From Stramonita haemastoma (lineage: Eukaryota; Mollusca; Gastropoda; Neogastropoda; Muricidae), in NCBI GenBank assembly GCA_030674155.1, contig CM060344.1, forward strand, positions 25,815,631-25,879,630: a DNA stretch of 64,000 nt, read 5' to 3'. Shown here piece by piece: positions 47,050 through 57,125 of the stretch. The notes under the pieces were generated by a model. It saw nothing but the letters and a program-made list of their open reading frames with translations, made no database searches and was not told the DNA's origin. The position numbers and the translations under genes were made by a program. The stretch's first letter is position 1. The number at the start of each line of letters is the position of its first letter.

Positions 47050-47235
47050 ATTGCAGCATACTTTATAAAGTGAGGTGTTAGGGTTAGGCTAATTACTGTG
47101 TTGCTGCATACTTTATAAAATGAGGTGTTGTTAGGGTTAGGCTTGTTACTGTGTTGCCCCATAAGTGAGGTGTTAGGGTTAGGCTTATTATTGTGTTGCC
47201 CTATACTTCATAAAGTGAGGTGTTATGGTTCAGAT
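47050..47235. repeat. About 55-bp tandem repeat containing TTAGGGTTAGG
   Basis: Four diverged units of the form CATACTTTATAAAGTGAGGT, then GTTAGGGTTAGGCT, then TTACTGTGTTGC. Confidence 0.8.
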
Positions 47236-47883
47236 TTATTGTGTCCAACCAGATAATCTCCACTCACCCCCCCCCCCCCCTTTTTTTTTTGTTTTAAAAG
47301 GAATCTTTTTTTTCATTTTGGCATCCTTTCCAGGGACTAGTAATGTGTAGTAGTTACTGGTGTATTTTGATCAAACTATTAAAAGATGACTTTGATAGTG
47401 TGCTATGGGTCAGGATTTTTTTTTACTTTTTCCTATTTGTTCGTTTTCGTGTGTTTTCATTTTGTGTTCAGCATCTTTTTACGTTGGTTTTCATATATAT
47501 TTTTTCATTATGTTCAGTATCATTATCTTCGGTACCAGATGCACTTTGTGGTGACTAGTCATCTTTATGGCGACTACAAAGTTTTCCGTAGTTTTCTTTG
47601 TCATTGACATGTCTGGAGTAACATTTAGTACCGGACAGTTTTTCATAACCTTCATTTTCTCCCATGGTTGAAAACTAGCAAGAAAAATGATTATTCCAAA
47701 ATTGATAAATATGAACATATTTTTTGTCTTCCTAGCATTCTTTAAAAAAAATTTTTTTGTCTTGCCAAGTTTTTCATTATTTGCCTCAGCTGTCAACTTA
47801 AGGCTTTTGAGAGTTGGGGCATGAAATCAGAATGGTGATTTTAACTGGTTTTGTTTGGAAGCTTCCTGACCCCCTCCCCCCCC

Positions 47884-48115
47884 CAAAAAAAAAGTCTTTT
47901 GGATGAAACTATAAACCGAGGTTTCATGTGCGAATGCATGCAGAACATCTTGCGCACAGGTTAAAATATTGTCCACTTTTCGGAAGTGTTCCCATTGTGT
48001 GCTGATGGGAACAGAAAACATTTACAAAATGACATACATGCGGGGTTGGATGATAAAAAAGGACATAAGTGCTTATTCCATTATCCTCAAAATAAGAGAA
48101 TAACAGAATTTTTTT
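47884..48115 (+). mobile_element. SINE family A, 5'-truncated
   Basis: Starts at an A-rich tract then AAGTCTTTTGGATGAAAC and runs to the ATTATCCTCAAAATAAGAGA tail. Confidence 0.65.
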
Positions 48116-48754
48116 ATGAGCTAATGATTTTCTCAGCTACTTTGATGTGAGGAAGGCAGAACCAAAGTGTTATTAGCATTTTGTGGATAGTTTAGTCATT
48201 GTGGATAAAAATCAACTTTTTCCCATTAGAAAGACAACTCCATTTCTTCCAGTGCTTAGCTGACCATCAAACAGAAACCAAAAAAGTCAGTGAATATTTC
48301 TGTATTTTTTTAAGCATTTTTTTTTTGTTTAAAGCTTAGGAGAATAATCAAGGTCTAGCTTCATATCACTTTGTGTGAAACCCGTTTCGAATTGAGAAAC
48401 TGTAAAACTTGTACAATCATATTATTCCTTCGCACTGCCAGTTGTTACATGCATGCTTGCTGTGTTGAGCCTGTTTTCATGTTGAGTGATGATTTGGGGG
48501 GGGGGGGGTATATTGATTGAGTAGTTTGTTCGCTTGTTTTAATTTCCTCCTATGTTGGGAAGATGAGATCCATGTTGTCAGAAAAGAGATTATCTGACTA
48601 CTAATGTATCATTCTTCAGCGTCTTGTTGTCACTTGTGGTCTGTCAAGTCCATCTCATTTTTTTAAAAAGCCGACTTTGAATCCGGCAGTGAAACCAGAT
48701 TGTGTTGTGTAAATTGGATTTGTTAGTTTTTGTTCTTTTGTTCAAAGGGATTTT

Positions 48755-49035
48755 TTTTTTTTGAAGATAACTTCAGTACAAACTCCACTCAAAGTCCTTC
48801 GGATGAACCTGTAAACCAACGTCCCATGCATGCGCAGACATCTTGCACTCATTAAAAGCTGCTCTGCCTTTCAGACGAATAGGCCATGCATGCCAGTAAG
48901 ATCAAATGACAAACGTTTATACATGCACATAGGTGGTGGTGTTCAGACATCAGTCCCGAAGTCAGAATGCGGCTACTTTAATAGTGGGTGAAAACGGTCC
49001 ATGTATGCAAAAATCTCACCATTGGTGAACCTTGG
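48755..49035 (+). mobile_element. SINE family A, variant tail, 5'-truncated
   Basis: Contains TCCTTCGGATGAACCTGT and ACATCTTGCACTCATTAAAA, followed by the alternative tail with CATCAGTCCCGAAGTCAGAA. Confidence 0.55.
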
Positions 49036-49275
49036 AATAGATAGTTAAGATGACTACTTTGGTTCTCACCCTGGTCGTGTACAGCTTGTGAAAAAGAAAA
49101 AGACTTTCAGTGAGATGGGAGTTGATGGCAGGTGAGAGCAACTTTTTTAAGTACAGGGGGGAAGTATTTTTTCCACTTCATTTTGTTTGTTTGTTTTTGT
49201 GCTTTGTCAAATTTTCATGCATTGAAATGAATCAAGTGTCGTACTTGCAATAAGTGTGAAAGGATGTAAGAGCAT

Positions 49276-49302
49276 GCCTGTGTGTGTGTATGTGTGTGTG
49301 TA

Positions 49303-49372
<70 letters not shown>
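49276..49372. repeat. (GT)n-(GA)n compound microsatellite
   Basis: GT with TATG breaks followed by about 50 bases GA. Confidence 0.95.
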
Positions 49373-49373
<1 letters not shown>

Positions 49374-52321
49374 CAAGATGGTATTGTATAAGTGTCAAGT
49401 GAGCAATCAGACAGAGATTTTGTTGGGTGGGGGGTCCACTCTGATCTGATGCCCGACGTGTCATCTTCTAGCCACATTATGGTTGGTTATGTATTTTGAA
49501 ATATGTTGCCCTGATATGTAATCTGAAAGTACCATTGTTACTATCATAAACTTGAATGTGCTGTCAAAGGATTAAAAAGAAAATGGAAGAAAAAAAAAAG
49601 CTACAGCACATAGAAGTTTTTGTGGTGGTCTTTTTGTAATACAGAGCTCGTTTCAACAGGAGTAGGTGTGTTTGTGTGAGTGAGCAGAGTGAAGACACAT
49701 ACGTACTGTTGTTGAGCTATATAACGATATGTTACTATTCAAATAAATCATTCATTTCAAAGATTTTTTTTTGGTGGTTGGTGTATGTGGTGGAATTGAT
49801 GTGCTTCTTTTGGTTGGTTGGTGCTTTTTCTGCCTTTGCTAAGGACTGTTGGTGTTCTTTCTTTCTCTGGCTTAGGTAGCATTTTTATTTGTCTATTAAC
49901 GTTGGAATACTTGTTTGTAGATATGACATTGTGTGTTTAAGGCATTTTTTTCTCTTTTTAAAAAAAAACTATAGCACACTCGCATGCAATCATGGGACAT
50001 AATATGCATACTTTGACAAAGGATGGTCCCAATTGCCTCCCTTGCGCAAGGAGCAAGAGCACAATGTGGTGAAATGTGATGCACTTATGAAGTTGTCATC
50101 TTCTCTCGTTCACTTTACACCGTCAGATGTATCTGGGAAAAATAATGGCATGTCCTTTCCAGCTCCTCTCGTGGGCCGTACAGCTTGGTCTGTAGGGTTA
50201 TATCCGTCGGCCACACTTTCTTCCTCAGGTCACTGTATAGCGCACACCTCTGGAGGAAAGTGCTTCCTGTCTGGTTTTCTTTACTACAACACACAGGGGA
50301 GAAGAAGCGAGTTTCAGCTTTGGGGACGATGTGAAGTATGCAAGGCTCTGTTTCCTTGGTTGGTAGTTCCGACTTTTCCCAACATACTCTCCACCTTCAC
50401 GGCCAACTGTAGAAATTGTACTCCTCTTTATAGAGGTAACATTCTCCACTGCTGCTATCATGTTCTGTGGCTCCATTATTTGGAAGATAGGAGCTAACCT
50501 ATTTCAGGACACCACATCCAAACACAGGACACCGCACCCATTTTACTTCATACTGGACATCACAAAAGCAACCCCGCCCCCTCCATAACCCTCACACACA
50601 CAAGATGGGTGGTTAACCATTTCATCAGTGAGGGGAGTGGAATGGATGTGATGGAAGACATTCTTTCCACACTGATAAGAAAAAATCATGACGACAATCA
50701 CCATCCTAAGATAACTTTACCACGACAAGCATAGCACATTTTTATTCATTCACAAAGCACTACACAGTTCAGTACAAAAAAATATTCACATACAACAACA
50801 AACATTTAAATCCGGTTTCCATTTCTGAAATATGCTAAACATTTCATACATGGTACACCCATTTAGGTGCTGATCCAAGACCACTTGGTCAAAGGATAGA
50901 CAGGTGAAGTAAGAGGGCCTATGCTGACAAATGTCAACCTGATCCTGGAGTTTTCTGCCTGCCTGCCTGCTTCCTCCACATGTTCATAACACTGAAAACT
51001 AGCATGTGGTAACGACTGAACCCTCAAGCAGCAGAAAAGATCAGAATCTGAGAAAATGTTTTCCTTCAACTTGCAGAACTACTGTATATGAAAAAGAATT
51101 GTGAACAACCTCTTGTAGGTTTGAAAAAGTTAAGGTGTTCCCATAACCTATTCGGTCATTTTGGAATGAGGTTTTAGAGAGATCAGCTTCTCTAGGGGCC
51201 AGCATTTGAGGGCAGTGCCCATTTCCTCTTCCTCACTGCTTTACCTTCCCTGACCCTAAAGAGGGCAGGTACCTATTTACAGCTAGGTGAACTGGGGGAC
51301 TGTACTGAAGCTAAGGTGCGCAAACGGTCACCCATCCAGTTGGAAACCACACTCAATGCTGCTTAGCCTTAGCTTGGGGAAAGCGAGTGCTTGGACCTCT
51401 GAGCTATCCTGTCCCATATGTCGATGATGTATATATATTGATATATATGACAATTCAACTTGAAATTTGGAAACTGACTCTATCAGTATCAAGTCGATAC
51501 ACACACGCCACAAAATTCTAAAAAATCTGAAATCTGACACATCAAGTACATACCCATGCACACCCCTACTGCCAACATTTTGACATATCCCTCTATACAT
51601 ATGCACAGCACAGTCTTTAAAAATCTGGACATTGTTCTTGAGCTACTTCCGTACGCAACGCACATCACACAGTTGCCCTAAAGAAATATTTTAAAATCTG
51701 GACATTTTTCCCTCAAAGATGGCTGGAAGAAAGGGAAAAAACCCCACCAGTAAGTAAAAAAGAAAAAAAAAGTTTGGCTCTTGTCGGCTTTACTAGATGA
51801 GGGTTTGGCTGAGATAGAAAAAGCCTACCCCTATCCTCAACCCAAAAGAAACTAAACACACTATACCCTTCTGAACCCACCTCCCCCCCCCCACCCCCCA
51901 AGAAAAAAAAAAAAAAAAAACTACTAATACTTGTAGAAAACAGATGGACATCTTCAGGTGGGTGTATCACCTTGCTACCCGACCCCCATCCAAAACCACC
52001 TCGGCTCTTGATCTGTATTCAGACCATTATAATTCTGCACACATAGCACATACATCACCATAATTTACTTCTGTCATCCACACCATTGGTCAAGAGGCCT
52101 CTTTTGAAGGATGCATACCGTTGTATGGGCAGCATTCCTTCATCCCAGCTATGTCACACTTTGGTTTTGTTTTAGCTCACTTCTTAATCTTTTTTTTTTT
52201 TTTTTTTTTTTTATCTTCCCTTTTAAAAAAAAAATCCCCACCCATCCCCACACTATCCACTTTTCTTTATCCTCATTCCCCCCCCCCCCCCCCCCCCCAA
52301 ATTAGTTTTTTTTTTTTTTCC
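49373..52321. other. Intergenic, no gene recognised
   Basis: Includes a 154-codon open frame at 50,033-50,497 without recognisable features, low-complexity poly-C/poly-T runs near 51,885 and 52,190-52,315, and diverged repeat-like sequence near 51,230-51,420. Confidence 0.45.
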
Positions 52322-52800
52322 TGGGGCAGATATATAGCCTAGTGGTTACAGCATTGAGCTCATATTCCGACGGCCCAGGTTCGAGCCTTCACCAAGATGC
52401 CTGCTCAAGATTATTTCCTTGGAGTTGACATCACTACTGACTCCTACTCTCCCCCCCCCCCCCCCCCCTGCCCAAAACCAAGGTTCCATGTACGACGAAT
52501 ACATGTAGAACATCTTGCTCACACATTAAAAGACCCATTTTTTTCTCTTTTCTTTCTTTTATATTGAGAATCATGGAATAAACACTCATGTGCTTTTTTA
52601 CATCCAGTCCCTGTGTGTATGCAATTTTAGGAAGAGTAGGCCAGTTATGCCAGTAGGAATGGAAAACGAAATTTAAAAAAACCAAACACACATTGGCATC
52701 TATGTTGAGAAACCATCCCAGAAATCGGAATGCGGCTACCATAACGGTGTACAAAAACCAAGTCGCACACACACATATCTCATCACTGGTGAACCTCAGA
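52322..52800 (+). mobile_element. SINE family A with internal inverted tail fragment
   Basis: The head TAGCCTAGTGGTTACAGC and B box GGTTCGAGCC are present. At 52,540-52,630 a tail-type piece (TATATTGAGAATCATGGAAT) is inserted in reverse, then the element resumes and ends with the variant tail. Confidence 0.6.
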
Positions 52801-52859
52801 GCTCTAGCCGAGGAACAAAAACAAAAAAACCCCACCATTTCTTAACCCTTCCTCTTTAA

Positions 52860-53194
52860 GGTGGGGACATGGGGGTCGAAACTGATGAAATTTTGTTTAC
52901 TAGCCCATGTCAAAAGTTATGCCATATATTGAAAGGGCATCACTTGTAAAGCATAATAATCAAAGATACTCAGTTTTCTGCATGTGCCATGGAAACAATC
53001 CAATATGGCCACAAAACTGAATGTTTCAAATTCCTAAACCTTTTTATCTATAACAAGTTGAAGTAACCTGTTTCTACAGACATTTTTTACAACCTGAATT
53101 GTTTAAATACACGGGAGACTTCATAAATGTATCAGCAATTTTTTATTCTAAAAAAACCCCATGATTTGGGGCACTTCTGGACCTGTGTCTACCC
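52860..53194 (+). mobile_element. TTAA-flanked 335-bp MITE, copy 2
   Basis: Closely related to 7597-7944, again bounded by TTAA (52856-52859 and 53195-53198). It has several short deletions relative to copy 1. It lies just downstream of the stop of the minus-strand gene at 53,426 and could contribute its polyadenylation signal. Confidence 0.65.
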
Positions 53195-53425
53195 TTAAAA
53201 AAAAAAAAAAAAAAAAAAAGAATGAAAAAAAGTCATCATTTCTCCATTCTCCCTCCTTCCTCTATCCCTCAGAAGACGACAGTTTGTTCCCTTATCCACC
53301 TCCACCCCCCCCAACCCCCCAGTCTGGCCTTCAGGGCAGTCAGCACAGAGAGAGAGAGAGAGAGAGAGCAGAAAGCTGCCACAAGGGAGATGATCCACAC
53401 ACATCCCTGGTTCACAGCCCTTGGT

Positions 53426-53578
53426 TCACAGGTCGGCCAGAAGGTCGTCGGCCGTTTCTTCCTGAGTGGCCGGGGCTGCTTCCTCTTTCTGCACCTCTCC
53501 TGCGATGAAGGTGTCCTGCCTCTTCCTTGCTGAATTCGCTGTCCGGGCATTCCTCGACGCTGATCAGGCCTTGTTTTT
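53426..53578 (-). CDS. Last exon of an unrecognised minus-strand gene
   Basis: The minus strand has a clear acceptor (CTTCTTCCTCCCAG) followed by AA AAA CAA GGC. Joined to the G left over from the exon at 55199-55295 this gives QEKQGLISVEECPDSEFSKE without a break. The most protein-like ending is in a neighbouring frame, DTFIAGEVQKEEAAPATQEE and then TADDLLADL with TGA at 53426; it needs a small indel near 53,515. Without an indel the frame continues as an Arg/Gly-rich end to about 53,413. The acidic tail ending DDLLADL looks more natural. I do not recognise the family. Confidence 0.5.
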
Positions 53579-53589
53579 CTGGGAGGAAG

Positions 53590-54420
53590 AAGAGGAAGAT
53601 TTTGTGCTGTATGTACTGTGTTGTGTTGTAGTGGATCGTGTTGTGTTGTGTTGAATGGTTAAGTGTTGTGTAGTAATGTTGTGTTGTTGTTGTAATAATT
53701 TATTGTGTTGTTTGTACGTAAAGTGTAGTAATGTGTTTGTTGTATGTTGTAATGTGTTGTGCAGTGTTGTGTGGTAGTGTTGTTTCGTGTATATGGTAAT
53801 GTGTTGTCTGTGATGAGTTGTGCAGTGTTGTCTTGTATGCAATGTGTAGTGTAGTAGTGAGCTGTGTTGTATGTTGTGCAGTGTTGTGTGTAATATGTTG
53901 TGCAGTGTTGTGTGATCCAATGTGTAGTGTAGTAGTGAGCTGTGTTGTATATGTTGTAATGTGTTGTGTGTAATATGTTGTGCAGTGTTGTGTTGTATGC
54001 AATGTGTAGTGTAGTAGTGTGCTGTGTTGTATATGTTGTAAGTGTGTAAATATGTTGTGCAGTGTTGTGTTGTATGCAATGTGTAGTGTAGTAGTGAGCT
54101 GTGTTGTATATGGTTGTAATGTGTTGTGTGTAATATGTTGTGCAGTGTTGTGTTGTATGCAATGTGCGTGTAGTAGTGTGCTGTGTTGTATATGTTGTAT
54201 GTAATATGTTGTGCAGTGTTGTGTTGTATGCAATGTGCAGTGTAGTAGTGGCTGTGTTGTATATATTGCAATGTGTGATGTAATATGTTGTGCAGTGTTG
54301 TGTTGTATGCAATGAGTTGTGTAGTAGTGTGCTCGTTTTGTAATATGTGTGTAAAATTATGTTTGTTGAGTGTTGTGTTGTATGCAATGAGTATGTTTGT
54401 ATGATAGTGGTCCAGCAGAT
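53590..54420. repeat. TGTTG-rich minisatellite, 75-85-bp units
   Basis: At least seven units of AATGTGTAGTGTAGTAGTG, AGCTGTGTTGTATATGTTG and TAATATGTTGTGCAGTGTTG, lying between the two exons of the minus-strand gene. The lack of stops on the minus strand is a repeat artefact. Confidence 0.9.
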
Positions 54421-54700
54421 TTCTGTGCATGAAATTCAGGCTGCTCTCCCCACAGAGAGTGTGTCACAACATAGTGTATTGTTCTTGTTTGTGTTTGGTG
54501 TTGTGTGGTATAGTACTGTGTTGTATGGAATGCAGCTTTTGAGTCACAGCAGATTTCTGTGCGGGAAATTCAAGCTGCTCTCCCTATGGAGAGAGCGTCA
54601 CCACAAGTGTGTTGTGGATATGTATCGCACTGTATTGTACATCATGGCACATTTCTCTGTGTGAAATTCAGGCTGCTGACCCTGGGGTGAGTGTGTCAGC
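54405..54700 (-). repeat. Three tandem fragments of SINE family B end
   Basis: CAGATTTCTGTGCATGAAAT-type sequence with CTGCTCTCCC occurs near 54,413, 54,548 and 54,645, each followed by a TGTGTT-rich spacer. Confidence 0.55.
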
Positions 54701-55198
54701 GCAAGTGTGTGGGTTGTTCTGTGTTGGGTTGGATCGAATGGTTTGTATTGTACTGTACAGCAAATTTTGAGTCGGGCATTTTGTCTGACCTGTAGTCTTC
54801 CCATTGTTGTTCTTTTTTTGAAGTTTGAGTCCTTGGCTAGATGCTCTGATTTTAGTTTCACGGCAACTGGTTCAGGTAAGATTTTCGCATAGTGTGCCCT
54901 TTTTGCTCACCATGAAGGTAGCTGAATTCCGACTTCAGGATGTGTGCCGTGTTTGTGTTTCGGTGAACCCACTGAACGCTGATATGAATGATGAGACCTT
55001 AAAAGTGCATTTCTGAATCCCGCATGTATTTATATACAAAAAGAGAATTAAGGCAATGGCAGGTCTGCACTTGAAGGTTTACCTGGAAAATGTAAAAATC
55101 CCCAAACTTAATTCACCAGATGCAGCCGAGATGCGAACCCATGCCTTCACAGGCCCCCCCTCAATTTATTTGAATAGAACCAAACCGAATTCACTCAC

Positions 55199-55295
55199 CT
55201 TGCACAACTCTATCCCAGAAATCGCGCTTGCCTTTCTCCACCAGTGTGTCCTTGAAGTCTTGAATGAAATCGTTAAATCCACCCGGCTCAGATTT
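55199..55295 (-). CDS. Penultimate exon of an unrecognised minus-strand gene
   Basis: Minus strand: a poly-T tract and TTTTCAG acceptor, then KSEPGGFNDFIQDFKDTLVE and KGKRDFWDRVVQ, then a donor G|GTGAGT. The peptide is amphipathic and mostly helical in appearance, and the phase (1) fits the exon at 53426-53578 exactly. No further upstream exon was found with confidence before the LINE; the rest of the gene may lie beyond the window. Product unknown. Confidence 0.55.
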
Positions 55296-55484
55296 CTGAA
55301 AAAAAAAAAAAAATCAAAAAGATTGTTTCCTGATGCTGCTCAATGAACAAGCACACACTCTCCCTCCCCTGCAACCAATCTGGTACACATCTAGGTAGGC
55401 TGCAAGCTGACGACTCAAATTCTGAGGTCTTCTTCTTCACACACGATTCAGCAACATGGCACAATTTATTTATTTAATTACCAC

Positions 55485-55713
55485 TTCATGTCGCAGCAGA
55501 TTTCTCTGCGTGAAAATTCGGCTGCTCTCCCCAGAGAGAGCGCGCGTCGCCACAAGAGCAGCGCCACCCTTTTTTTTTTTCTTTTTCTTGCCTGCAACTG
55601 TATTTGTTTCCCTATCAGAGTGGCTTTTTTCTTCAGAATTTTGCCAGGGACAACCCTCTTGTTGCTGAGGGTTCTTTTACATGCGCTAAATAATGATGTG
55701 TTTACAACATGCG

Positions 55714-55744
<31 letters not shown>

Positions 55745-55800
55745 TAGCCCCCAAGACCACCACTCATGGTCTAATGGATGGGGGAAAAATTCAGGCCCAA
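55485..55800 (-). mobile_element. SINE family B (inverted copy)
   Basis: Matches the 3488-3893 copy: CAGCAGATTTCTCTGCGTG, CTCTCCCCAGAGAGAGCGCG, a pyrimidine tract, GGTTCTTTTACATGCGCTAA and GGTCTAATGGATGGGGGAAA. Confidence 0.7.
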
Positions 55801-56034
55801 GCGGGATGTTACCAGTCCATTTTGGGGGCTCGTGTGAGGTCAAATCTTCTCTTCTTTTCATCTTGCACCACCCTGATGTCAGCAGGACCAGCAAAGACCG
55901 AAGCAAATGGAGGAGGAGGAGGATCATGTCGCTATCACTGGGTGCAGCAGCTAACACCGAACTGGGTGATGCCGACAGGTGAGACAGTTGAAACCCAGAT
56001 GAACCACGCACGAATCCCCTGTAATAAAGCTTTT

Positions 56035-56385
56035 GCGCAGTGTATCTACCAAGCGGTCCGAACTTTGCGCTCGCAATTTGACGACCTGGGTTTGATTCCC
56101 GGTCGAGGGGATTTTTCCTCTGGAGTTAACATCAGTGCTGACTCCACTCTCCCCAAAAAGTCTTTTGGATGGAACTATAAACCGAGGCCCTGTGTACGAA
56201 TGCACGCAGAACATCTTGCGCACACTTTAAACCCTGTCCCGCTTTTCGTAAGAGTAGGCCATCATGTGCCGGTGGGAACAGATGACAGTTACAAAACTGC
56301 ATACACATGGGGACTGGATGTAAAAAAGCATATGATTGCTTGTTCCATTATCCTCGATATAAAATAAATAAATAAATAAATATAC
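56035..56385 (+). mobile_element. SINE family A, nearly complete
   Basis: A head without a clean A box, a B box (GGGTTTGATTCCCGG), the full middle and the tail ATTATCCTCGATATAAAATA followed by (AATA)n. Confidence 0.75.
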
Positions 56386-56389
56386 CTCC

Positions 56390-56393
<4 letters not shown>

Positions 56394-56446
<53 letters not shown>

Positions 56447-56482
56447 AGGAGAGAGAGAGAGAGAGAGGGAGAGAGAGAGGGG

Positions 56483-56513
<31 letters not shown>

Positions 56514-56535
56514 GAGGGAGAGAGAGAGAGAGGGA
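56394..56535. repeat. (GA)n microsatellite
   Basis: About 140 bases of GA with occasional GG. Confidence 0.95.
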
Positions 56536-56728
56536 AAATACGAAAATACGAAAATACGAAATTTTAATGTTTAAGGCCAACAGCCCCGTACATTTGGGGT
56601 TTCAATAATACACAAATGAGTAACTGACAATCATGCATCATGAAGTGAGAAACAAGGTTCTTCAAATTACAACACAGTATACAGAGAAAAAGTACACATA
56701 TTGGGCAATGTCATTTCCTTGCACGCGT

Positions 56729-56729
<1 letters not shown>

Positions 56730-56776
<47 letters not shown>

Positions 56777-56911
56777 ACACACGCACACATACACACACGC
56801 ATGCATGCACGCACCAACGCACATATACACACACAGACGCACGCGCACACACATACACACGGCACATGCGCGCGCACACACACACACACGCACGCACACA
56901 AAACTCACTCA

Positions 56912-56999
<88 letters not shown>
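56730..56999. repeat. Long (CA)n array abutting the LINE 3' end
   Basis: CA repeats with CG, TG and CT variants. The LINE begins immediately after position 57,000. Confidence 0.95.
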
Positions 57000-57001
<2 letters not shown>

Positions 57002-57125
57002 TGGGCACTCCTAAGTTGTTGCCATATAGGTTCACCATTATTTATGTCAACACATTTTCCAAATGATGTAGCACATGTACATGTGTGCTCGTTGGCTAGA
57101 GGCAGGGCTAACAATGCTGACAATA

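Noticed and set aside
50033..50497. 154-codon plus-strand open frame
   Set aside because: No recognisable motif, a mixed hydrophobic/basic composition and no splice or homology support; possible but unsupported.
53564..54430. Long minus-strand open frame rich in His, Thr, Tyr, Gln
   Set aside because: It is a translation of the TGTTG minisatellite; all three minus frames are open over the same repeat.
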